Shown piece after piece: positions 41,395 to 50,792 of a stretch of DNA of 64,000 nt. The stretch's first letter is position 1, and every line of letters starts with the position of its first letter. The position numbers and the translations under genes were made by a program. A model generated the notes under the pieces. It was not told the DNA's origin, ran no database searches, and worked only from the letters and a program-made list of their open reading frames with translations. The stretch spans positions 248,001-312,000 of the forward strand of contig NZ_JBNAFR010000004.1 of assembly GCF_049800775.1 (NCBI RefSeq). Reading direction: 5' to 3'. The DNA is from Dinoroseobacter sp049800775 (GTDB taxonomy: Bacteria; Pseudomonadota; Alphaproteobacteria; Rhodobacterales; Rhodobacteraceae).

Positions 41395-42900
41395 GTGAAC
41401 GAGGTGGCGAATTTGCCGGAGGCTGTAGCGGCGCTGGCACTGGATGGCGCGGGCACCGGACTGCCCCACAACATCGAGGCCGAACAGCAGCTTCTGGGCG
41501 CGATCCTGACCAATAACGACATCTTCGACCGGGTGGCGATGGTCATCCAGCCCGAGCATTTCTTCGACCCGGTGCACCGACGGATCTACGAGGTCGCGGC
41601 CACGCGCATCCAGAAGAACGCACTGGCCTCGCCCGTCACGCTCAAAGCGTTTTTGGAAGACGACCCGGGGCTCGCCGAATTGGGTGGCCCGGCCTATCTC
41701 GTCCGGTTGGCCGGGGCCGCGATCAGCGCTTTTGCGGCCAAGGATTATGCCCAGATGATCTACGATCTGGCGATCCGGCGCGAGCTGATCGAACTGGGCC
41801 GCGAGATTGCCAGCAAGGCCGCCGAGGTCGATGTGGCCTCAGAGCCCAAGGAACAGATCGTCGAGGCCGAGCAGGCGCTCTATGCGCTTGGTGAACAGGG
41901 CAAGTCCGACAGCGGCTTCCAATCCTTCCTGCGCGCGGTGACCGCCGCCGTGGACGTGGCCAATGCCGCCTACCAGCGGGATGGCGGGCTGGCCGGGGTC
42001 TCGACCGGGCTGATCGACATGGACAAGAAGCTCGGCGGGCTGCACCGCTCGGACCTTCTGATCCTCGCGGGTCGCCCCTCCATGGGGAAAACCTCGCTGG
42101 CCACGAATATCGCCTTCAACATCGCCAAAGCCTATCAGCGCGGCCGTCGCGCCGATGGTACCGAGGGCACGATCAATGGCGGCGTGGTCGGGTTCTACAG
42201 CCTCGAGATGAGCGCCGAGCAGCTTGCCGCTCGGATCCTGTCCGAAGCGGCCGAGGTCCCCTCGGAACAGATCCGCCGGGGCGACATGAACGAGACCGAG
42301 TTCCGCCGTTTCGTCGAAGCCGCGAAGTCGCTCGAGAGCTGCCCGCTCTATATCGACGACACGCCCGCCCTGCCGATCAGCCAGCTGGCCGCCCGGGCCC
42401 GACGGCTCAAGCGGACCAGCGGTCTCGACGTGCTGATCATCGACTATCTGCAGCTTGTCCGCCCGGCCACGGCCAAGGACAGCCGCGTCAACGAAGTCTC
42501 TGAAATTACACAAGGTCTCAAGGCGATTGCCAAGGAACTCGACATTCCGGTCATCGCCCTGTCACAGCTCAGCCGTCAGGTGGAGAACCGCGAAGACAAG
42601 CGGCCCCAGCTGTCGGATCTGCGAGAATCAGGCTCCATCGAGCAGGACGCCGATGTCGTGATGTTCGTGTTCCGCGAAGAATACTACAAAGAGCGCGAGA
42701 AGCCGGGCGACGACAACCTCGAGGCCATGGCGCAGTGGCAAGAGCAGATGGAACGCTTGCACGGACGTGCTGAAGTGATCATCGGCAAGCAGCGCCATGG
42801 CCCGATTGGCACCGTGGATCTGAGCTTCGAAGGGCAGTTCACGCGCTTCGGCAATCTGGTGAAAACCTATCAGCAGGGCAGCGACGGCAGCTTCGGCTGA
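41395..42900 (+). CDS. dnaB: Replicative DNA helicase DnaB
   Basis: 501 residues with a GTG start. The N-terminal domain has LPHNIEAEQQLLGAILTNND and IFDRVAMVIQPEHFFDPVHR. The RecA-like C-terminal domain has Walker A LAGRPSMGKTSLATNIAFN near residue 220, Walker B DVLIIDYLQLVRPAT, and LSQLSRQVENREDKRPQLSD with the arginine-finger region. It is the 5'-3' hexameric helicase of the replication fork. Two partial DnaA-box matches lie in the 237-base upstream gap. Confidence 0.97.
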   Translation: MNEVANLPEAVAALALDGAGTGLPHNIEAEQQLLGAILTNNDIFDRVAMVIQPEHFFDPVHRRIYEVAATRIQKNALASPVTLKAFLEDDPGLAELGGPAYLVRLAGAAISAFAAKDYAQMIYDLAIRRELIELGREIASKAAEVDVASEPKEQIVEAEQALYALGEQGKSDSGFQSFLRAVTAAVDVANAAYQRDGGLAGVSTGLIDMDKKLGGLHRSDLLILAGRPSMGKTSLATNIAFNIAKAYQRGRRADGTEGTINGGVVGFYSLEMSAEQLAARILSEAAEVPSEQIRRGDMNETEFRRFVEAAKSLESCPLYIDDTPALPISQLAARARRLKRTSGLDVLIIDYLQLVRPATAKDSRVNEVSEITQGLKAIAKELDIPVIALSQLSRQVENREDKRPQLSDLRESGSIEQDADVVMFVFREEYYKEREKPGDDNLEAMAQWQEQMERLHGRAEVIIGKQRHGPIGTVDLSFEGQFTRFGNLVKTYQQGSDGSFG

Positions 42901-43036
42901 GCCTGCGGCCCTAGAGGCCCTCGCCTACGCCCGGAAATGCGGCACCCCGCCCGGGGGACATGCGCTTTGCCGTCAAAGCCCCGTGAGCGGGCATTTCCCC
43001 TCTCCCATTCCCGCCGGGCTTGGCTAGGCTGGAACC

Positions 43037-43864
43037 ATGCGCTGGTTGATCCCTGTCTGTCTCGCCCTCTGGTCCACCCTCTCGCCCACCCTCCCCTCCG
43101 CCGAGGAGATCGAAGTGGATGTGGAGCTGTTGATGGCGGTCGATGTCTCGCGATCCATGTCGCCCGCCGAGCTTGAGATCCAGCGCCGGGGCTATGCCGA
43201 GGCGCTGCGCTCGGACGAGGTGATCGCCGCCCTGCAAAGCGGTCTGCTGGGGCAAGTGGCCCTGTCCTATGTGGAATGGGCGGGCGCCGGGGCGCAGCGG
43301 ATCGTGGTGGACTGGACCCTGATCGAGGATCGCGCCGGGGCCGAGGCCTTCGCCGCCCAACTCAGCGCCAATTACAACCCGGCCCTGCGGCGCACCTCGA
43401 TCTCGAGCGCGCTGTCCTTCGGCTGGGAAAGCCTGCGGGACAACGCCTTTGCCGGACTGCGCCGGGTGATCGATATTTCTGGCGACGGGCCGAACAACCA
43501 TGGCGGGCTGGTGACCTATGCCCGCGACCGGGCGGTGGCGGACGGGATCGTGATCAACGGCCTGCCCCTGATGACCGAGGAGGTCCCCCGCTCGCCCTGG
43601 CATCTGGACAATCTCGACGTCTACTACCGGACCTGCGTGATTGGCGGTCCGGGCAGTTTCGTCATTCCGGTGACGGACTGGGCGCAATTCGCCGATGCGG
43701 TGCGCCGCAAACTGGTGCTGGAACTGGTAGGGCTCACCCCCGGCCCCGATGCTGCGCCGCGCCCCCGACCGGTGCAGTATATTCCCGGCCCGGATGACGC
43801 CACGGATTGCCAGATCGGCGAGAAGATCTGGCAGCGCAATCGCGGCTATTGGGGCGCGCCCTAG
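43037..43864 (+). CDS. DUF1194 VWA-like secreted protein
   Basis: 275 residues. The N-terminus (MRWLIPVCLALWSTLSPTLP, then SAEEIEV) is a signal peptide. The core has the MIDAS-like LLMAVDVSRSMSPAELEIQR, YVEWAGAGAQRIVVDWTLI and RVIDISGDGPNNHGG. The C-terminus CQIGEKIWQRNRGYWGAP is typical of DUF1194. The VWA fold suggests metal-mediated protein binding in the periplasm; no partner is known. Its stop overlaps that of the convergent methyltransferase gene by four bases. Confidence 0.85.
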   Translation: MRWLIPVCLALWSTLSPTLPSAEEIEVDVELLMAVDVSRSMSPAELEIQRRGYAEALRSDEVIAALQSGLLGQVALSYVEWAGAGAQRIVVDWTLIEDRAGAEAFAAQLSANYNPALRRTSISSALSFGWESLRDNAFAGLRRVIDISGDGPNNHGGLVTYARDRAVADGIVINGLPLMTEEVPRSPWHLDNLDVYYRTCVIGGPGSFVIPVTDWAQFADAVRRKLVLELVGLTPGPDAAPRPRPVQYIPGPDDATDCQIGEKIWQRNRGYWGAP

Positions 43865-44682
43865 CCGACCTTGGTCCAGGCGGCGGTGACCGTGGGCCAG
43901 TGCAGGCAGTTCTGACCTTCGGCCATCACCGCGCGGATCTGGCCCGGCAGGGTTTCACGCTCCTGCTCGGTTAGAACTCCGAGTTGGACGCCCATGGGCG
44001 CGAAGCCCGACACCGCCATGGCCAGCATGGTATGCTCGGATCCGACCTCGAACCGCCCCTGCATATCCGTCCCCACGGGCATGGGCAGGCCCGCCGCCGT
44101 GAACCACTCGCCCAGCTGCACCCCGGCCCTGAGCGACCGCCCCGCGGCCTTGAGCGTGCCGTTGACGACCTCCATCCCGCGATCTAGCACCGGATGGGAT
44201 GGGGCGCAAAGCATTGTTTCCATGACGTAATCCATCGCGATCAGCGTGCCCCCGGGTTTGAGCAGCGAGGCCAGCCGCCGCACCATGGCCACCGGGTCGT
44301 CCATATGGATGAGCAGGAACCGGCAATAGACCAGATCGAAGGGCGCGCCGGGCACCGGGTCGCCATCGAGCAGGTTGGCCGCGTGGAAGGTGAAGTCGCG
44401 CCCCTCCTCCTCGCGCAGCCGGGAGACGCCATAGGCGCCGACATCCGGGTCGATATCGACCCCGGTGACCTGTCCCTCGGGGCCGACCATCCGCCCCATC
44501 AGGCGCATCACCTCGCCGGGCCCGCAGCCCGCATCGAGTGTCGCCATGCCCGGCCCCAGCCCCGCAGCCTTCAGGACCCGCTCGGTCAGCGGCTCCCACA
44601 CCTTGGCCTGGATCTTCAGGCGCTCATACTCTCCTTCCGTGCGGGCAATGACGTAACCGTCGGAGTTTTCAATCTGCGCCAT
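43861..44682 (-). CDS. Class I SAM-dependent methyltransferase
   Basis: 273 residues. I chose the second ATG at 44682 (MAQIENSDGYVIARTEGEYE) because an AAGGAT site is well placed for it and too close to the first. The SAM-binding motif ATLDAGCGPGEVMRLMGRMV near residue 47, acidic motif II VTGVDIDPDV and LVYCRFLLIHMDDP are clear. The C-terminal half is variable and its methyl acceptor is unknown. It stands alone, convergent with the DUF1194 gene. Confidence 0.82.
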   Translation of the reverse strand: MAQIENSDGYVIARTEGEYERLKIQAKVWEPLTERVLKAAGLGPGMATLDAGCGPGEVMRLMGRMVGPEGQVTGVDIDPDVGAYGVSRLREEEGRDFTFHAANLLDGDPVPGAPFDLVYCRFLLIHMDDPVAMVRRLASLLKPGGTLIAMDYVMETMLCAPSHPVLDRGMEVVNGTLKAAGRSLRAGVQLGEWFTAAGLPMPVGTDMQGRFEVGSEHTMLAMAVSGFAPMGVQLGVLTEQERETLPGQIRAVMAEGQNCLHWPTVTAAWTKVG

Positions 44683-44813
44683 GGGCATATCCTTGTGATC
44701 AATCTAAAACCGGTTCGCGAAATCCATCCGCGCAGCTTGGCACGTGGCGGCCCGATCCGCCTAAGCCTTTTGCCCATTGCGGGCGGGGTGCCGGATCGGC
44801 GTCGGTGGGCGGC

Positions 44814-44829
44814 GGGGCGCGTGCGCCCC
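44814..44829. promoter_or_regulatory. Palindrome upstream of alr
   Basis: GGGGCGC and GCGCCCC form a perfect 7-base-arm hairpin around GT between the methyltransferase and alr. It lies in the probable alr leader; no function is assigned. Confidence 0.3.
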
Positions 44830-44872
44830 GGATAGGTCTTGACGCGGCGCGCGGGGCTGTCAAAACCCGGGT

Positions 44873-45922
44873 ATGGCCACCGCATCGCTTTCCATCGACC
44901 TTGACGCAATCGCCGCCAATTGGCGCGCCCTCGACCGGGCTTCGGACCGCGCGGTCGCGACCGGGGCCGTGGTCAAGGCGGATGGCTACGGGCTGGAGGC
45001 CGGGCGCGTGGCCCGCACCCTCGCCCGGGCCGGTGCGCGGCAGTTTTTTGTCGCCGTCGTCGAAGAAGGCGTCGCCGTGCGCGAGGCCCTGGGCCCGGGG
45101 CCCGCGATCAATGTCTTTTCCGGCCATATGGCGGGCGACACACAGGCGATTGCCGGCGCGCGCCTGACGCCGATGCTCAACTCCGCCGATCAGCTTGCCC
45201 GCCATCTGGAGGCCCTGCCGGGCCACCCGTTCGGGATCCAGCTTGATACCGGCATGAACCGGCTCGGCATGGAGGCGGATGAATGGGCCGCCGTGGCCGA
45301 GTTCGCGCTCAGCCAGTCGCCTCGCGTGGTGATGTCGCATCTGGCCTGCGCCGATGAACCCGGGCACCCGGCCAATGCGGCGCAACTGGCCGAGTTTCAC
45401 CGGCTGACCGACGGGATCTCGGTGCCGCGCAGCCTGGCGGCGACCGGGGGCATCCTGCTCGGCGCGCCCTATCATTTCGACCTGACCCGGCCGGGGATCG
45501 GGCTCTATGGCGGCGCGCCCTTCGCGGCGGCACAGCCCGTGGTGCGCCTGTCGATCCCGGTGGTGCAGGTTCGCGCGGTCGCGGCGGGCGAAAGCGTGGG
45601 CTATGGCTGCTCTTGGGTGGCCCAGCAGGACGGCGCGATCGCCACGCTCTCGGCGGGCTATGCCGACGGGCTGATCCGCGCCATGAGCAACCGCGCCATG
45701 CTTTATGCGGGCGATGTGGCCTGCCCGCTGGCCGGGCGCGTCTCGATGGACCTGCTGACGGTGGATGTCGGCCATCTGGACCACGTCCCCGACAGTCTCG
45801 ACCTGCTCTGCCCCGCACAAGGCGTGGACCGGCTGGCCGATGCCGCGGGCACGATCGGCTACGAGATCCTGACCTCGCTCGGCGGCCGCTATGCCCGCCA
45901 TTATGCCGGAGACGCGGGATGA
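44873..45922 (+). CDS. alr: Alanine racemase
   Basis: PLP enzyme of 349 residues interconverting L- and D-alanine for peptidoglycan. The PLP lysine is in GAVVKADGYGLEAGRVA near residue 35. The catalytic Tyr of the other face is in SVGYGCSWVAQQDGAIATLS (about residue 240), and GRVSMDLLTVDVGHLD follows. Length and order fit bacterial Alr. It overlaps the MlaE-like permease gene by four bases (ATGA), so they share an operon. Confidence 0.93.
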   Translation: MATASLSIDLDAIAANWRALDRASDRAVATGAVVKADGYGLEAGRVARTLARAGARQFFVAVVEEGVAVREALGPGPAINVFSGHMAGDTQAIAGARLTPMLNSADQLARHLEALPGHPFGIQLDTGMNRLGMEADEWAAVAEFALSQSPRVVMSHLACADEPGHPANAAQLAEFHRLTDGISVPRSLAATGGILLGAPYHFDLTRPGIGLYGGAPFAAAQPVVRLSIPVVQVRAVAAGESVGYGCSWVAQQDGAIATLSAGYADGLIRAMSNRAMLYAGDVACPLAGRVSMDLLTVDVGHLDHVPDSLDLLCPAQGVDRLADAAGTIGYEILTSLGGRYARHYAGDAG

Positions 45923-46695
45923 GAGCCTTCCTCGGCGCGATTGGCGCGGCCTTTCTTGGCCTTCTGGCGAGCACCGGGCGGTTTGCGATCTTCACCGGGT
46001 CGGCCTTCGGCCATATGGTCCGCCCGCCCTTCTACATGAAGGAGTTCTGGCAGGCCGTTTTGAACATTGGGTTTTTCAGCCTGCCCGTTGTCGGCCTGAC
46101 GGCCTTTTTCACTGGCGGCGCCTTGGCCCTGCAGATCTATGCCGGGGGTTCGCGCTTCTCGGCGGAGGCGGTCGTGCCGCAGATCGTGGCCATCGGCATG
46201 GTGCGCGAGCTGGGCCCGGTGCTGGGCGGTTTGATGATCGCGGCGCGGGTCACCTCCTCGATTGCCGCCGAGATCGCGACCATGAAAGTGACCGAGCAGA
46301 TCGACGCGCTGGTCACGCTCTCGACCCATCCGATGAAATACCTCACAGCCCCGCGGGTGCTGGCCGCCATTCTGGTGGTGCCGCTGCTGGTTGCGGTGGG
46401 CGACACGATCGGCGTGATGGGGGGATATGTGGTCTCGACTAGCCGCCTCGGCTTCAACCCGGCGAGCTATCTGCAGAACACGGTCGATTTCCTCGAGATG
46501 CGCGACATCGTCTCGTCCCTGGCCAAGGGCGCGGCCTTTGGGGGGATCGCGGCACTGATGGGCTGCTATTTCGGGATGAATTCCGGGCGCGGCGCCCAGG
46601 GCGTGGGGGCGGCGACGAAATCCTCGGTGGTGGCGGCTGCCGTGCTGATCCTCGCGGCGAATTATGTGCTGACAGAGGTGTTTTTCTCCGGATGA
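45919..46695 (+). CDS. mlaE: MlaE-family ABC permease
   Basis: 258 residues, six hydrophobic helices. FGHMVRPPFYMKEFWQAVLN, then FFTGGALALQIYAG, RELGPVLGGLMIAARVTSSI and IEATMKVTEQIDAL-like EIATMKVTEQIDALVTLSTH are hallmarks of the MlaE/YrbE family. It forms, with an MlaF-type ATPase, an ABC transporter of phospholipids between the membranes. The start overlaps alr and the stop overlaps the ATPase gene. The usual MlaD and MlaC partners are not adjacent. Confidence 0.9.
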   Translation: MRAFLGAIGAAFLGLLASTGRFAIFTGSAFGHMVRPPFYMKEFWQAVLNIGFFSLPVVGLTAFFTGGALALQIYAGGSRFSAEAVVPQIVAIGMVRELGPVLGGLMIAARVTSSIAAEIATMKVTEQIDALVTLSTHPMKYLTAPRVLAAILVVPLLVAVGDTIGVMGGYVVSTSRLGFNPASYLQNTVDFLEMRDIVSSLAKGAAFGGIAALMGCYFGMNSGRGAQGVGAATKSSVVAAAVLILAANYVLTEVFFSG

Positions 46696-47462
46696 CCGAA
46701 GCCCCTTCCACCCCGATGATCGAGCTGCGCGGCGTGACCAAGGCCTTCGGGTCCAAGGAGATCCTGCGCGGCGTCGATCTGGTGATCCCCAAGGGCGAGA
46801 GCATGGTGATCATCGGCGGCTCGGGGACCGGCAAATCCGTGACCCTGAAAAGCGTGCTGGGGCTGATCACGCCGGATGCGGGTCAGATCCTCGTGGATGG
46901 CGAGGATGTCACCGAGGTCGAGCGCGACGCGTTTCTCGCCCGCTTCGGGATGCTGTTTCAGGGGGCGGCTCTGTTTGACAGCCTGCCGGTCTGGCAGAAC
47001 GTCGCCTTCCGCCTGCTGCGCGGCTCGCTCAAGCGCCCGCGCGACGAGGCCCGGGAAATCGCCATCGAGAAGCTGCGCCGCGTGGGGCTGACCCCGGATG
47101 TGGCCGATCAGCTCCCGGCGGAACTGTCGGGGGGCATGCAGAAACGGGTGGGCCTGGCCCGCGCCATCGCCGCCGAGCCCGAGATCATTTTCTTTGACGA
47201 GCCCACCACCGGGCTCGACCCGATCATGTCCGGCGTGATCAACGACCTGATCCGCGAGATCGTGGTCGAAATGGGCGCCACGGCCATGACGATCACCCAT
47301 GACATGACCTCCGTGCGGGCGATTGCCGATGACGTCGCCATGCTCCATGGCGGCAAGATCCGCTGGAGCGGCCCGGTCTCGCAAATGGATGACAGCGGTG
47401 ATCCCTACCTGACCCAGTTCATCACCGGCTCGGCCGAGGGCCCGATCGAGGCGGTGCGCTGA
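46692..47462 (+). CDS. mlaF: MlaF-family ABC ATPase
   Basis: 256 residues. Walker A IIGGSGTGKSVTLKSVLGL, the Q loop GMLFQGAALFDSLPVWQNVA, signature ELSGGMQKRVGLARAIAA and Walker B IIFFDEPTTGLDPIMSG are complete, with the H-loop THDM. It powers the adjacent MlaE-type permease. ATGA overlap with mlaE shows co-translation. Downstream by about 107 bases is the PqiA-like gene, which fits a lipid-transport theme. Confidence 0.92.
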   Translation: MTEAPSTPMIELRGVTKAFGSKEILRGVDLVIPKGESMVIIGGSGTGKSVTLKSVLGLITPDAGQILVDGEDVTEVERDAFLARFGMLFQGAALFDSLPVWQNVAFRLLRGSLKRPRDEAREIAIEKLRRVGLTPDVADQLPAELSGGMQKRVGLARAIAAEPEIIFFDEPTTGLDPIMSGVINDLIREIVVEMGATAMTITHDMTSVRAIADDVAMLHGGKIRWSGPVSQMDDSGDPYLTQFITGSAEGPIEAVR

Positions 47463-47569
47463 GCATTTGCGCGCCTGTCGGGCAGGGATTAGGGTCTGCG
47501 CATGCGTAAGCGCGCCATCAGACAAATCGCCCCGGGTCGACCGGCCCCTGCCCTGCTCGGGTCACGCGG

Positions 47570-48058
47570 ATGCGCCCGGTCGTGAGCGCGCGGGCGCTCG
47601 CCTGGGCGAACCTGTCGCTGCTGGTGCTCTTTCCCATCGCATGGATGGCGCCGCTGATCCGCGCCGGGCTACTGCCGCTCTTTGGCCTGTCGGAAATCTC
47701 GGTCCTGTCGGGCATCGCGAGCCTCTGGGGCACGGCGCCAGCGCTGGCGGTGCTCGTGGCGCTGCTGGCCGTGGTGGCCCCTTATGCCAAGACCCTGACC
47801 CTCGCCGCGGTGCAGTTCGGCTATCTCGCGCGCAAGCCGGTCTGGCTGATCTGGCTCGGGCGGCTGGCCATGGCGGATATCTTTCTGATCGCGCTCTATG
47901 TGGTGATCGTCAAAGGCATCGGGCTCGGGCGGGTCGAGGTTGCCTGGGGGCTGGCGCTGTTCACCGCTTGCGTGTTTGCCTCGCTGGTTCTGAGCTATCT
48001 CGCAACGCCGCGCGGCGGTTTGACGCCGGACGCGGGATCGGGCAAGACACAAGCCTGA
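47570..48058 (+). CDS. PqiA-like membrane protein
   Basis: 162 residues with four hydrophobic helices. SLLVLFPIAWMAPLIRAGLL, PYAKTLTLAAVQFGYLARKP and WLIWLGRLAMADIFLIALYV match half of the paraquat-inducible PqiA domain (usually two copies in about 410 residues). It is therefore a single-domain short form. PqiA takes part in outer-membrane lipid homeostasis in enterics. It lies next to the MlaE/MlaF genes and before radA. The start is uncertain (a GTG nine bases on is possible). Confidence 0.75.
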   Translation: MRPVVSARALAWANLSLLVLFPIAWMAPLIRAGLLPLFGLSEISVLSGIASLWGTAPALAVLVALLAVVAPYAKTLTLAAVQFGYLARKPVWLIWLGRLAMADIFLIALYVVIVKGIGLGRVEVAWGLALFTACVFASLVLSYLATPRGGLTPDAGSGKTQA

Positions 48059-48120
48059 TCCGCAATATTTTGCGGCAGGTGGGTCCGCGCCCACTAACCC
48101 TGCCGCAAGAGGAGACTGCC

Positions 48121-49488
<1,368 letters not shown>

Positions 49489-49514
49489 TCGCCCTTGAAA
49501 GAGTGAGCGCGGCT

Positions 49515-50075
49515 ATGGACGGATTTACCCTGGTTGACGGCATCGTGGCGGGTGTCATCTTGGTCTCGGCCCTGCTGGCCTTTTCGCGCGGGCTCGTGCG
49601 CGAGGTCATGGCCATTGCCGGATGGATCGCCGCCGCGATCGTGGCCTTCCTCTTTGCCGGTCAGGCCGAGCCGCTCCTGAAGGAGCTGCCCTATGTGGGC
49701 CCCATCCTGCAGGACAGTTGCGAGCTGGCGATCATTGCGGCCTTCGCGGCGGTGTTCGCGATCACGCTGGTGGTGGTGTCGGTCTTCACCCCGCTCTTTT
49801 CCGGGCTGATCCAGCGCTCGGCTTTGGGCGGGATCGATCAGGGCCTTGGCTTCTTCTTTGGCGCGGTGCGGGGGATCCTGCTCGTGGCTGTGGGGCTGCT
49901 GGCCTATGACCGCATCATGACCACCGAGACCATCCCGATGATCGAGGAAAGCCGCTCGGCCTCGGTGTTCGGCGCTTTCTCCGCACGTCTCGAAGCGCAG
50001 ATCCCCGAGGATGCTACCGGCTGGGTCGTGGGCCGCTACGAAGAGCTGGTCGGCAATTGCGGCGCGCCGAGCTGA
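49515..50075 (+). CDS. cvpA: CvpA family membrane protein
   Basis: 186 residues with four N-terminal helices. LVDGIVAGVILVSALLAFSR, GLVREVMAIAGWIAAAIVAF and GGIDQGLGFFFGAVRGILLV match CvpA. In E. coli cvpA precedes purF, and the same order is kept here with purF at 50793. The gene is named after colicin V production, but its role is more likely in envelope maintenance. The 26-base gap to radA suggests co-transcription. Confidence 0.9.
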   Translation: MDGFTLVDGIVAGVILVSALLAFSRGLVREVMAIAGWIAAAIVAFLFAGQAEPLLKELPYVGPILQDSCELAIIAAFAAVFAITLVVVSVFTPLFSGLIQRSALGGIDQGLGFFFGAVRGILLVAVGLLAYDRIMTTETIPMIEESRSASVFGAFSARLEAQIPEDATGWVVGRYEELVGNCGAPS

Positions 50076-50174
50076 CCGCGTTTCGCGCCCGGCAGAACCT
50101 CTGACACAGCGCTAACGCTGCGCTGACGCAACGTCATCCATCCTCTCCTCAGCACCGATTTGCAGGAGGCCGTG

Positions 50175-50399
50175 ATGGACAGGTTCATTTTCAACACCGA
50201 CGCGTTCGACCGGATCGAAGAGATCCCCGGCGAGAGCCAGATCAACCCCGATCTCCTCACCATGCCCCGCGTGCTCGGGGTATGGGGCTCGGATGGTGCG
50301 AGCCTGCAGTCCCCCGCCCTGACGGGCATGCATATCGACCCGGTGATCCCCGGGACCGCCGAGCCCATGCTCGATATGTCCGTCGATAGTCTTTTCTAG
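50175..50399 (+). CDS. Small hypothetical protein (74 aa)
   Basis: 74 residues from the ATG at 50175, preceded by CAGGAGGCCGTG, an excellent ribosome-binding site, so it is probably real. The sequence DRFIFNTDAFDRIEEIPGES then NPDLLTMPRVLGVWGSDGAS is acidic and polar, with no helix bundle or membrane segment and no recognised family. It lies between cvpA and purF and might be co-transcribed with either. Confidence 0.6.
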   Translation: MDRFIFNTDAFDRIEEIPGESQINPDLLTMPRVLGVWGSDGASLQSPALTGMHIDPVIPGTAEPMLDMSVDSLF

Positions 50400-50418
50400 T
50401 GAGTGGCTGAGTACCCGC

Positions 50419-50615
50419 CTTGCGGCCCTGCCCGCCCCTCTCGGGTCGGGTCGCAAGCCTTACATATCGGACCCTGGGGCCCCGGCCCCTCCCTCCCGCA
50501 AGGGTCCGATCCGAGGCGAGCGCCCCCCAGCGCTGCGTGGTGTTTCCCCAAGACCCGCGCCCCCGCCTCTTCCCTGCGCTGCAGGGCTGCCGCCCGCCCA
50601 GTTCCTGGGCGGGCG
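50419..50615 (+). ncRNA. Candidate structured RNA: four consecutive hairpins
   Basis: The 393-base gap between the 74-residue ORF and purF has no good gene. It holds four hairpins in 200 bases. They are 16-base arms at 50419-50434/50442-50457 (one mismatch and two G-U), 9-base arms at 50466-50474/50502-50510, a short one at 50572-50586, and perfect 10-base arms at 50591-50615. It could be a small RNA or a stack of terminators. A candidate sigma70 promoter for purF (TTGCGG at 50715, an 18-base spacer, TGATAG at 50739) lies downstream. Confidence 0.4.
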
Positions 50616-50792
50616 TTGGCGTTCTGCACGGGACCGATGCAAATCGACCGCCGAACGCTCGCCTCCGGGGCAAACCGGCCTATCTGGCGCGGCGAGCCTC
50701 GTGGCAGGGGACCGTTGCGGCTGCGACATCCACACATGTGATAGTTTCGTGACAGATGCAGCTTCAGCGATTACACCTCGCCGCGACCCCAA

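Noticed and set aside
50419..50615. 6S RNA or SRP RNA
   Set aside because: No long terminal stem with a central bubble or the conserved SRP hexanucleotide region was seen on either strand; I list it only as a structured region.
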